The position numbers were made by a program, and so were the translations under genes. Shown one piece after another: positions 27,301 through 35,528 of a DNA stretch of 64,000 bases. Within the stretch, counting starts at the first letter, position 1, and each line of letters opens with the position of its first letter. Source of the DNA: Streptomyces coeruleorubidus. Lineage in GTDB: Bacteria > Actinomycetota > Actinomycetes > Streptomycetales > Streptomycetaceae. Below the pieces are notes generated by a model. That model was not told the DNA's origin. It ran no database searches and was given only the letters and a program-made list of their open reading frames with translations. Where the stretch lies: NCBI RefSeq assembly GCF_028885415.1, contig NZ_CP118527.1, positions 558,001 to 622,000 of the forward strand. The letters run 5' to 3'.

Positions 27301-29825
27301 ATGTTCCGTACCGCCTTGCGCAATGTGCTCGCGCACAAGGCCAGGCTGCTGATGACCGTGCTCGCCGTGATGCTCGGCGTGGCCTTCGTCTCCGGCACGC
27401 TGGTCTTCACCGACACCCTCTCCCACGCCTTCCGCAAACAGTCGGCCAAGAGCTACGACGACGTCGCCGTCGGCATCACCTCCTACGTCGACAGCGACAC
27501 CGGACAGGAGACGGGCCTGTCCCAGCGGACGCTCGACAGGATCGGCGAACTGGACGGGGTCGCCTCCGTCACCGGACGGGTGAACGGCTTCGCCGGGGTC
27601 GCCGACCCCGACGGCAGGCTCATCGGCGCCGACTGGTCCAACACGGGCTCCAACTTCGCCCCCGGCAAGGACGGCAAAGACCCCGCCTACGACTTCACCG
27701 ACGGCGCCGGCCCGGTGCGGGACGACCAGATCGCACTCGACAGGGACACCGCCGCCAAGGGCGAGTACGAGGTCGGCGACAAGGTGCGCGTCGCCACGAA
27801 CGGCCCGGTCAAGGAGTTCAGGCTCACCGGTGTCTTCACCACCGACGACGGTGCCGTCAGCGTCGGCGGCAGCCTGGTCCTCTTCGACACCTCCCTCGCC
27901 CAACGCCTCTACCTGAAGCCGGGCCACTTCCACGACGTGACCGTCACCGCCGCGCCCGGCGCCGACGACGAGAAGATCCTCGACGCCATCAAGCCGCTGA
28001 TGCCCGAGAACTCCGAGGCGCAGACGGGCGCCACGCTCGCCGAGGATCAGGCCTGGACGATCGAGCAGGACATGAGCAGCCTCAACCAGATGCTGCTGGG
28101 CTTCGCGGGCATCGCGCTCTTCGTGGGCGTGTTCCTGATCGCCAACACCTTCACCATGCTGGTCGCCCAGCGCACCAGGGAACTCGCTCTGATGCGCGCG
28201 GTGGGTGCCTCGCGCAAACAGATCACCCGCTCCGTGCTGACCGAGGCCGGTCTGGTCGGTCTGGTCGCTTCCGTGGTCGGCTTCGGACTCGGTGTGGCCC
28301 TGGCCGCCGGGCTGCGCTCGGGGATGGCCGCGTTCGACATGAAGGTGCCGGCCGGCCCCCTGGTCATCGGTACGACGCCGCTGATCACCGCGCTCGCCGT
28401 CGGCATCCTCGTCACCATGTTCGCGGCCTGGCTGCCCGGCCGCCGCGCCGGGAAGATCCCGCCGGTGGCGGCGATGAACAGTGTCCACGCGGTGGCGACC
28501 ACCAAGTCGCTGGTCGTACGCAACTCCATCGGGGCCGCTGTCACCGCGCTCGGCGTCGCGCTGATCACGGCGGGTGCGCGATCGGCGAGCAGGGCCGGGA
28601 GATCATCGGCGGCGGTGCGTTCTTCGCGCTGGTCGGCGTGATCGTACTGATCCCGCTGCTGTCCCGCCCGGTCATCGCGCTCGTACGGCCCTTCCTGGTC
28701 CGTGCCTTCGGGGTGGCCGGCAAGCTGGCCGGGCAGAACGCGGTCCGCAACCCGCGCCGAACCGGCGCCACCGCCTCCGCGCTGGCCATCGGTCTGACGC
28801 TGGTCACCGGCCTGTCGGTGCTGGGCGTCTCGATGGGCGCGGCGCTGGACCGGGCGACCACCGAGCAGATCAAGGCCGACTACATGGTCGAGACAGCCGC
28901 CGCCGGTGGCCTTGACCGGTCCGCGCTGACCGCGCTGGACAGGACGCCGGGTGTCTCGGCCCTCTCGCCGGACCAGTCGGCGTACTTCCGCGTCAAGGAC
29001 GATTTCGTGCCGGCGACGGGCGTCACGCCGGGCGATGTCGAGCGGGTCCTCGACATCGATGTGGTGAACGGTTCGCTGAGCTCGCTCGGCAAGGGGCAGA
29101 TGGCGGTCGACGAGAAGACGGCCACCGAGCAGGGCTGGAAGGTCGGTGCCACGGTGCCGGTCACGTTCGAGGACGGCAAGAAGGGCTCACTGAAGGTCGG
29201 CGCCGTCTACGAGGAGGGGGCGGTGCTCTCCTCGGTGCTGGTGGACACGAAGGTCGTCACCCCGCACGAGGCACAGCCGTACATCTCCCGGATCTTCGTG
29301 AAGATGGACGGCGGCCCCAGCGACGCGAACGAGAAGGCACTGATCAGCGCCCTCGGCAAGAACCCGGCGGTCGCTGTCATGGACCAGAAGGACATCCGCG
29401 ACGAACTCGGCGGCGCCGTCAACATGATGCTGAACATCATGTACGGGCTGCTGGCGATGGCGCTGCTGATCGCGGTGCTCGGCGTGGTCAACACCCTGGC
29501 CATGTCGGTCTTCGAGCGTCAGCAGGAGATCGGCATGCTGCGGGCGATCGGCCTGGACCGTCCCCGGGTGAAGCGGATGGTCCGCCTGGAGGCCGTCGTC
29601 ATCTCCGTCTTCGGCGCGGTGGTCGGCGTCGCCCTCGGCACGTTCCTGGGCTGGGCGATCGGCCAGACCACCAAGGGCGATCTGCCGAAGTACGCGCTGG
29701 TCGTCCCGTGGGACCGGATCGGGATCTTCCTGGTCCTGGCAGCCTTCGTGGGCGTCCTGGCCGCGATGTGGCCGGCGCGCAGCGCCGCGAAGCTCGACAT
29801 GCTGAACGCCATCAAGGCCGAGTAG
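27301..29825 (+). pseudogene. FtsX/MacB-like ABC permease, single frameshift
   Basis: The first segment (FRTALRNVLAHKARLLMTVL) has the N-terminal helix and a large extracytoplasmic MacB-PCD domain, then three FtsX helices (FAGIALFVGVFLIANTFTML, LVGLVASVVGFGLGVALAAG). Frame is lost near 28577 after GVALITAGA. The next frame carries EQGREIIGGG, a second PCD domain and three more helices ending AAMWPARSAAKLDMLNAIKA. One C restored gives an 841-residue duplicated FtsX permease, normal for the actinobacterial type. It pairs with the ATPase upstream. Likely a sequencing slip. Confidence 0.8.
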
Positions 29826-29864
29826 GCCGGTTGTCGGGGGCGGGCTCCCCCTATACTCACTATT

Positions 29865-29888
29865 GGTAACTAATCACTCCAGCGTAAC
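29865..29888. promoter_or_regulatory. Candidate HxlR operator, repeat GGTAAC/CGTAAC
   Basis: GGTAAC at 29865 and CGTAAC at 29883 are exactly 18 bases apart, just downstream of a TATACT element (29852-29857) and 20 bases before the HxlR gene. The same pair with the same spacing occurs upstream of the SnoaL-like gene. Confidence 0.6.
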
Positions 29889-29907
29889 CAGCGGAGGTGC
29901 GTGACGC

Positions 29908-30276
29908 ATGTCGCAACACCCAGCCTTCGACGTGCTCACGGCGACCTGCCCGTCGCGCACCTCACTGGCCCGGATCGCCAACAAGTGGACCGCCATGATC
30001 GTGATCGCGCTCGGCCCGGGCCCGATGCGCTTCGGCGACCTGCGCACCACGGTCGACGGGATCAGCGCGAAGGTCCTCACCGACACCCTGCGGGACCTCG
30101 AACGCGACGGACTCGTCGCGCGCCACGCGTACGCCGAGATCCCGCCCAGGGTCGAATACGAACTCACCGCCCTCGGACAGACCCTGCACGCTCCCCTGCG
30201 CGCTCTGGGCCAGTGGGCCGAGGCGCACATCAACGCGGTACTCGCGGCACGCGAAGCCTACGACGCCCAACGCTGA
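29908..30276 (+). CDS. HxlR-family transcriptional regulator
   Basis: The 122-residue protein is a complete HxlR/MarR-like winged helix: ANKWTAMIVIALGPGPMRFG, LRTTVDGISAKVLTDTLRDL (recognition helix) and EIPPRVEYELTALG (wing). GGAGGTG lies upstream of the ATG. A cysteine near the start (TATCPSR) matches the N-terminal Cys used for thiol or quinone/aldehyde sensing in some HxlR proteins (HypR, QorR); whether this one senses redox is inference. It is convergent with the SnoaL-like gene, which it probably controls through the shared GGTAAC sites. Confidence 0.9.
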   Translation: MSQHPAFDVLTATCPSRTSLARIANKWTAMIVIALGPGPMRFGDLRTTVDGISAKVLTDTLRDLERDGLVARHAYAEIPPRVEYELTALGQTLHAPLRALGQWAEAHINAVLAAREAYDAQR

Positions 30277-30309
30277 CGCCTCCAAGCGCTTCCCCGGCCA
30301 TCGACGGCA

Positions 30310-30344
30310 CGAGGCCTTCCCGACCGGCGGTCGGGAAGGCCTCG
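30310..30344. terminator. Bidirectional terminator between HxlR and SnoaL-like genes
   Basis: CGAGGCCTTCCCGACC and GGTCGGGAAGGCCTCG form a perfect 16-base stem over a GGC loop between two convergent genes. Confidence 0.85.
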
Positions 30345-30386
30345 ATGCGTCGCGGCGCTGCGGGCCGGTTGGAGAACCCGGCGGGC

Positions 30387-30782
30387 TCACCGGCCCCAGA
30401 ACTCGTCCTCGGCCGCCTGGTCGCCGGAGAACAGCCACATCTCGACGATCTTCCCGTCCCTGACACGCAGGACGTCCACGCCGTCCATGCTCATCGACGC
30501 GCCGTCGCGCCGACCGGAGAAGTGGATGCCGGCCGCCACCATGTCGTCGTTGCCCATGAGGGTATGGACGGCGTCGATCGCGAAGGAACCCTGGCTGGTC
30601 TGCATCATCCCGCCGAGCATCGCGAAGACGGCGTCACGCCCCTTCCGCTCGCCCGAGAACTGGTTGGCGCCGGGCTGGTGCCAGACGATCCCCTCGTCGA
30701 GGAGTTCACCCACCCTGGCCAGGTCACCCTGCTGTACAGCCTGGAAGTACTCACGGGCGATGTCGACGTTCGTACCGGTCAT
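30387..30782 (-). CDS. SnoaL-like/NTF2-fold protein
   Basis: I start at the ATG at 30782 (MTGTNVDIAREYFQAVQQGD) because AAGGAG lies 7-8 bases upstream. The 131-residue product is a single NTF2-like domain: LLDEGIVWHQPGANQFSGER, then GVDVLRVRDGKIVEMWLFSG, the common closing strands of stress-related SnoaL-like proteins. Members are isomerases, hydrolases or ligand-binding proteins; none of the polyketide-cyclase catalytic pattern is certain here. The operator pair upstream suggests control by the neighbouring HxlR protein. Confidence 0.85.
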   Translation of the reverse strand: MTGTNVDIAREYFQAVQQGDLARVGELLDEGIVWHQPGANQFSGERKGRDAVFAMLGGMMQTSQGSFAIDAVHTLMGNDDMVAAGIHFSGRRDGASMSMDGVDVLRVRDGKIVEMWLFSGDQAAEDEFWGR

Positions 30783-30835
30783 CACACTCACTCCTTGAAC
30801 CTGCGTTCTCCCTGGTGCTGCCAATACTTACGATC

Positions 30836-30859
30836 GGTAACCAGTCACCTCAAGGTAAC
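30836..30859. promoter_or_regulatory. Second GGTAAC/GGTAAC pair, upstream of SnoaL-like gene
   Basis: Two GGTAAC elements 18 bases apart; the intervening CAGTCACCTCAA resembles the TAATCACTCCAG between the first pair. Same spacing and context as the site before hxlR. Confidence 0.6.
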
Positions 30860-30912
30860 TATTGGGATCGTGTGACCCACGTCACAACACATCCCTTCCC
30901 CCGGCGCGCCAG

Positions 30913-31869
30913 CTAGGTCAGCAGGGTCGCGGCCTCCGGCACCGCCGGGCCGTCGTCGAAGGTCAGCGCGAGGCACCTGAGCCTCCTGCAGTCGGTGTCG
31001 TCGTCGCCGGAAGCGGTGTGGTTGGGGACAGCCGGCGTGGGGATGTGCGTCGCGCCCAGGTCGAGCGAACGGCTGGGCGCCACCGTCTGCCGCTGGACAC
31101 GCTTCCCGAAAGCGGACAGCCAGGGGGTGACCGTCTCCTTGGAGAGCGTCACCGTGAAGGCGCCGGCGGCCGGTGCGCTCACGTCGCCCTGGTCGATGGT
31201 CACCCGCAGTCCGCCGTCGGCGGTGAACGCCATGTCATCCAGGGCGGCGGCGCGGGAGTCCGGGGCGGAGAACGTGTCGTCGAGGGAGGCGGCATCCACG
31301 CCTTCGCGCCCCTTGAGCCGGTCCTTCAAGGCGCCGAGAAAGGCGCCCCGGGAGCCTTCGGCGACGAGCCCGAGGGCCGTTCGGTACGCGCCCGCCCTGC
31401 CGTCGTACCAGTACGTCGTCGCCGACTGCCCGGACCCGGCGCCGCTGGGGTCATGGGTGCTGAGCCGGACGCCGAGGACGTCACCGGAGGCGACCAGGAA
31501 CCGGTGGCTGATGTTGAGCTCGATGCCCTCCGCGCTGCCCGTGCCGTCCTCGCATACCGCCGAGCCCGAGCGGAAGGAGGCCAGGCGCCGCTCCACGTAC
31601 TTCTTCATCGCTGCCGTCATCGCCTCGGCGCCGGGCACGTCGGGGTAGCTCGTCGCGAAGGGGCAGGACTTGTCTTCACTGTTGTCGCTGACGATCTCCA
31701 GACCCTTGATCTTCGACGGGTCGGCACCTCGGACGGGGGAGGGGGCGGGAGTGGAACCGGGCCGGGCGAATGCCGCATCCGCGGACCCGGACGTTCCGGG
31801 CGAGCAGGCCGCCGCGAAGGAGAGGGCGCCGAGCAGCAGAAGGGAGGGGACAAGAGTGTGAGTGCGCAT
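30913..31869 (-). pseudogene. Lipoprotein polysaccharide deacetylase cut inside its catalytic domain
   Basis: The 318-residue frame starts with a lipoprotein signal (LVPSLLLLGALSFAAACSPG) and an RsiV/DUF3298-type domain (EGIELNISHRFLVASGDVLG, then DRLKGREGVDAA). It then reaches the first NodB motif, ALTFDDGPAVPEA, and stops 8 residues later. In intact members a ~200-residue NodB deacetylase domain follows, removing N- or O-acetyl groups from peptidoglycan or chitin. Here the metal-binding H-x-x-x-H and catalytic His motifs are gone. The break is at a stop codon followed by unrelated sequence, so it is a real truncation unless one base change created the stop. Confidence 0.7.
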
Positions 31870-32057
31870 GAGTGAGACCAGAACCTGACTGAGGGGATTC
31901 GCGGACGCGGCCGACGGACGCCGCGGTCGTTCTGGTCAGTGATCTTCCAGGTCAGAGACATTTTTCAGCGACCCACACGGCCCTCTGAAAAATCGAACCC
32001 CCGCCCCTTTTCCGCTGGTTGCATCCTTTTCCTACGCTATTGACACAGGGGCGACGG

Positions 32058-32420
32058 TCAGAAGCTGGACGGCACGTGGGGGCCACCGACGTACACCGTG
32101 CCACCGTCCTCGGCGCAGGCGAGGGACCGGATCTCGTCGCCGGGCGTGGGCAGGTCCGACAGTGCTGCCGTCGGACGAGAAGGCGAGCGCCCGTCCGGTG
32201 ACCTTTCCGACTCCGGATCGACGTACTGGAGGTGGCCGGGCGGCCGGCCGCGCCGGAGGTGTCGAGGACCGTACGCACCCGGTGTTCGCCCACGTCCCAC
32301 ACGGTGAAGCGCAGCCGCAGCGAGCCGTGTGTGACGACGTGGTGTCGGCGACGGCCGGCGCACGGCCGTCCGGGCTGAACGCCGGTCAGGTCGAGGGAGT
32401 GGACCGTGGCGCAGGCACAC
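32058..32420 (-). pseudogene. WD40-repeat protein remnant
   Basis: Fragments in different minus-strand frames read VHSLDLTGVQP, FTVWDVGEHRVRTVLDTSG, LQYVDPESE, ALAFSSDGSTV and SLACAEDGGTVYVGGPHVP. These are WD40-type blades in the right order, but three or more frame changes are needed to join them and neither end is present. It lies between the deacetylase fragment and the TetR gene. Confidence 0.5.
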
Positions 32421-32441
32421 CGGCGCGTAAGGCCCTTACGC

Positions 32442-33080
32442 TCACGCGGGGCCTGGCTGCTCCTCCAGCGCGCCCATCGCCCGGTCGAGCAGCGCGGCCA
32501 GGGGAACAGCGCCCTCGCAAGCCACCCACCCCGTGGCGGCCACGTCCAGGCAGGCGAGCGCGGCGGCGACCAGCGCGCTCGGCCTGGTGTCCTCCGGCCG
32601 GTCGGGGCTGGCCTCGAGTCGCCGGGCGATTTCCGGCACCAGCAGCTCCTGCCAGCTCCGTTGCTTCTCATGGTGCCCGGCACGCAGAGCCGGGGTCTCC
32701 TGGAGCATGCGCAGATAGCTGAGTGCCTGCTCGGGTGCCTGCTCGTTCATCCGCGTCAGGACATCGAAGGACCGGCGCAGCGCCTCCCAGGGCCGCTCGT
32801 CGTCGGGGCGGGCGGCGAGCGCCTCCGCGATCCGGCGACCGGACTCCGCCAGGCGCCCGAGGACGATTTCCTCCTTGGTGCCGAAGTACCGGAACAGGCT
32901 GGCGCGCGACAGACCCACCTCGGCGGCGATCTGGTCGACGGTCGTCTTGTCGAACCCCTGCTCGGTGAAGAGCCGGTGCGCCACCTCGACCACTTCCGTC
33001 CGAACCGTCGCACGCATGCGCTCACGCAAGCCGGGCGGCTTGCCTGCGGACTGGGCGGCGGCACGGGCGGTCTCGGACAT
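32442..33080 (-). CDS. TetR-family regulator
   Basis: The ATG at 33080 (MSETARAAAQSAG) begins a 212-residue protein with a TetR HTH (VAHRLFTEQGFDKTTVDQIA and AEVGLSRASLFRYFGTKEEI) and an all-helical effector domain ending GALEEQPGPA. In-frame sequence upstream (MSLGFDTRYQ) runs across the operator, so the shorter start is preferred. A perfect TTTGATAC-CGA-GTATCAAA palindrome lies 27 bases upstream, consistent with autoregulation. A second, imperfect copy precedes the XRE gene to the right. Confidence 0.88.
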   Translation of the reverse strand: MSETARAAAQSAGKPPGLRERMRATVRTEVVEVAHRLFTEQGFDKTTVDQIAAEVGLSRASLFRYFGTKEEIVLGRLAESGRRIAEALAARPDDERPWEALRRSFDVLTRMNEQAPEQALSYLRMLQETPALRAGHHEKQRSWQELLVPEIARRLEASPDRPEDTRPSALVAAALACLDVAATGWVACEGAVPLAALLDRAMGALEEQPGPA

Positions 33081-33106
33081 GCCAGAAGGGTACAGCGAGG
33101 GCTCAA

Positions 33107-33125
33107 TTTGATACCGAGTATCAAA
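33107..33125. promoter_or_regulatory. TetR operator TTTGATAC-CGA-GTATCAAA
   Basis: Perfect 8-base inverted repeat in an otherwise GC-rich region, in the promoter of the TetR gene. Confidence 0.8.
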
Positions 33126-33329
33126 CCCCAGTGACACCGGTCCGTCACCGCCACCACCGCCACGATCGACACCCCGCCGCTGTTCGACGGCGCGTGGGTC
33201 CGCCCCGAAGGATCGCCTCGCCGTGGGCGGCCACCCGCAGGCTGAGACTCAGTATCAAAGTGAGTCGCAGATTCGATGCTGTACGCTGCCCCGCATCAGC
33301 GAGGCACGTTTGACAACTGGGGGACAGAG
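33126..33329 (+). other. Intergenic with possible 5' gene fragment and second operator
   Basis: A plus-strand frame reads SVTATTATIDTPPLFDGAWV and resembles the first residues of an enzyme, but ends at a stop near 33245; it could be the remnant of the TetR target. At 33243-33259 TGAGAC-TCA-GTATCAAA is an imperfect second copy of the TetR operator, 70 bases before the XRE gene. Confidence 0.35.
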
Positions 33330-34216
33330 ATGTCTTCAGACGGGGCGCACGGTGACCAGGTGACGTCCGGACTCGACCGGCGTACTGAGCTGAGGGAGTT
33401 CCTGCGTTCCCGTAGGGCCCGGCTCAGGCCCGAGGACGTGGCCTGCCCTCGTACGGGCGGCGGCGGGTTCCCGGACTACGGCGCGAGGAGTTGGCGCAGT
33501 TGGCGGGAATGTCGTACGCGTACTACGCACGCCTGGAGCAGGGCTACGGCGAGACCATGTCGGCCGAGGTGCTGGACGCCGTCGCCCGCGCCCTGCGCCT
33601 GAGCCAGGAGGAGAGTGACCATTTGGTCCGGCTGGCTCAGCCCGAGCGTCGGAGCACGGCGCAGGCCGCACCCTCGCCGCAGCGACTGCGGCCCACCGTC
33701 CAGCACCTGCTCGACGCGCTCGGTGTACCCGCCTACGTCGTCGGCCGACGCCTGGACATCCTGGGGTGGAACCGGCTCGCCACCGCCGTCTTCGGGGACT
33801 GGGACCAACTGCCGCCCGAGGAGCGCAACGTGGCCCGGCTGTTCTTCCTCTCGCCCGAGGCGCGCGACCGCTTCGCCGACCCGGACCATAGGGCTCTGCG
33901 AATCGCCGGCGTGCTGCGCATGAACGCCGGCAAGAGCCCCGGGGATTCATACCTCTCTTCGCTGATCCAGGAGCTGTCGCAGAAGAGCGAGGAGTTCCGG
34001 CGGTTGTGGGCACGGCACGAGGTGAGCTGCCCGAGCACCGGCGAGCCCGTACGGATGCGGCACCCGCTCGTGGGAGAGTTCGACCTCGTCCACGAGCCCG
34101 TGACGCTGCCGGGGGGCGCCCCCATGCGGCTGATGACCTACCACGCCGAGCCGGGCTCCCGCTCGGAGGAAGCCCTGCGGATGCTGGCCAGTTGGGAAAT
34201 GGAGCCGCTGCGCTGA
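33330..34216 (+). pseudogene. XRE regulator with MmyB-like domain, single frameshift
   Basis: The ATG at 33330 opens SGLDRRTELREFLRSRRARL. The frame slips near 33442 (GCC where GCCC is expected); with one C restored it reads ALPSYGRRRVPGLRREELAQ and joins AGMSYAYYARLEQGYGETMS, the XRE helix-turn-helix. The MmyB ligand domain follows: YVVGRRLDILGWNRLATAVF, DLVHEPVTLPG, MRLMTYHAEPGSRSEEALRM. Corrected length 295 residues, normal. The regulated gene is not evident; the flanking XdhC gene is convergent. Confidence 0.8.
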
Positions 34217-34239
34217 TCTACCCGGTGCATGTCACGCCG

Positions 34240-35391
34240 TCATGCGGCCAGTACCGAGGAGGGTGACATCCCGGCCACCGGGACGGAACCGTGTATGGGG
34301 CCGGGGACGCGGGACAAGGGCAGCCCGGTGCCGTTGTTGACGTGGGCGATGATCTCGGCGGTGATGGAGATCGCTGTCTCTTCGGGGGTGTGGGCGCCGA
34401 GGTCGAGTCCGATCGGCGAGTGCAGGAGCGCGAGGTGCTCTTCGGGCACGCCGGTCTCACGCAGACGTTCCAGGCGGTGTTCGTGGCTGCGCCGGGAGCC
34501 CATCGCGCCTATGTAGCCGACCGGGAGGCCGAGGGCCAGGCGCAGCAGGGGGATGTCGAACTTGGCGTCGTGGGTGAGGACGCAGATCGCGGTACGGGCG
34601 TCGACTTCCGTGGCCTCCAGGTAGCGGTGGGGCCAGTCGACGACGACCTCGTCGGCGTGTGGGAAGCGCTGAGTGGTGGCGAAGACGGGGCGGGCGTCGC
34701 AGACGGTGACGTGGTAGCCGAGGAAGCGTCCGGCCTGGCTGAGGGCGGCGGCGAAGTCGACGGCGCCGAAGATCAGCATGCGGGGCGGCGCCGCCTGGGT
34801 GTGGACCAGGAGCGTCAGCTTCTCCGGGCAGGTGTCGGCGTCCCCGCCGACCTCGACGCGGGCGGTACGGCCTGCCCGCAGCAGTGCGCGGACCTGGGTG
34901 GCCACCGTACGGTCCTGCTGTCGGCTGCCCAGTGTCCCGTCGTACGCGCTGCCGCCACCGAAGACGGACAGGGTGCGGCCGAGAATCTGCTGCGGCCCGT
35001 CCACCACCTGTGCCACGGCGACGGGCACACCGGCCGACACCTGTTCCAGGGTGGTGGTGAGGTGGGGCTGGTCGGCGGGGTCGACCCGCTGCACCAGGAC
35101 CTCCAGCTCCCCGCCGCAGGTCAGGCCCACGGCGAAGGCGTCGTCGTCGGAGTAGCCGAACGAGGCCCGCACCGGGGGTTCGCCCGTCTCCAGCACCTGT
35201 TGGCACAGCTCGTAGACGGCGCCTTCCACGCATCCTCCGGAGACGCTGCCGACCGCCTCGCCGTCCGTGCCCACGGCCAGTGCGGTGCCGGGTGGCAAGG
35301 GTGCGCTGCCCCTGACCTGGATGACGGTGGCCAGGGCGAAGGGGCGGGCCTCGCGGCACCAGCGGTACAGCGTGTCCGCGATGTTCAGCAT
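34240..35391 (-). CDS. XdhC-family molybdenum cofactor maturation/insertion factor
   Basis: The 383-residue protein has the N-terminal XdhC_CoxI domain (PFALATVIQVRGSAPLPPGT, SVSGGCVEGAVYELCQQVLE with the conserved Cys) and a C-terminal Rossmann domain (MLIFGAVDFAAALSQAGRFL, AICVLTHDAKFDIPLLRLAL, GYIGAMGSRRSHEHRLERL). Such proteins bind sulfurated molybdopterin-cytosine dinucleotide and insert it into xanthine-dehydrogenase-family enzymes in the cytoplasm. It is the fourth gene of the aldehyde-oxidoreductase operon, 137 bases after the large subunit. Confidence 0.92.
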   Translation of the reverse strand: MLNIADTLYRWCREARPFALATVIQVRGSAPLPPGTALAVGTDGEAVGSVSGGCVEGAVYELCQQVLETGEPPVRASFGYSDDDAFAVGLTCGGELEVLVQRVDPADQPHLTTTLEQVSAGVPVAVAQVVDGPQQILGRTLSVFGGGSAYDGTLGSRQQDRTVATQVRALLRAGRTARVEVGGDADTCPEKLTLLVHTQAAPPRMLIFGAVDFAAALSQAGRFLGYHVTVCDARPVFATTQRFPHADEVVVDWPHRYLEATEVDARTAICVLTHDAKFDIPLLRLALGLPVGYIGAMGSRRSHEHRLERLRETGVPEEHLALLHSPIGLDLGAHTPEETAISITAEIIAHVNNGTGLPLSRVPGPIHGSVPVAGMSPSSVLAA

Positions 35392-35528
35392 GAGTGGCTC
35401 TCCTGGGGGAGGTTGGGAAGCCCGCCGCCGCGCCGGCGTAGGGGGATCGAGGGCACGGCGGCGGGCCGATCAGTGGGACGCTCTCGGGGCCCGCCCGGGT
35501 GGCGGGAGGGGCCCCTGCCGCCCGGGGC

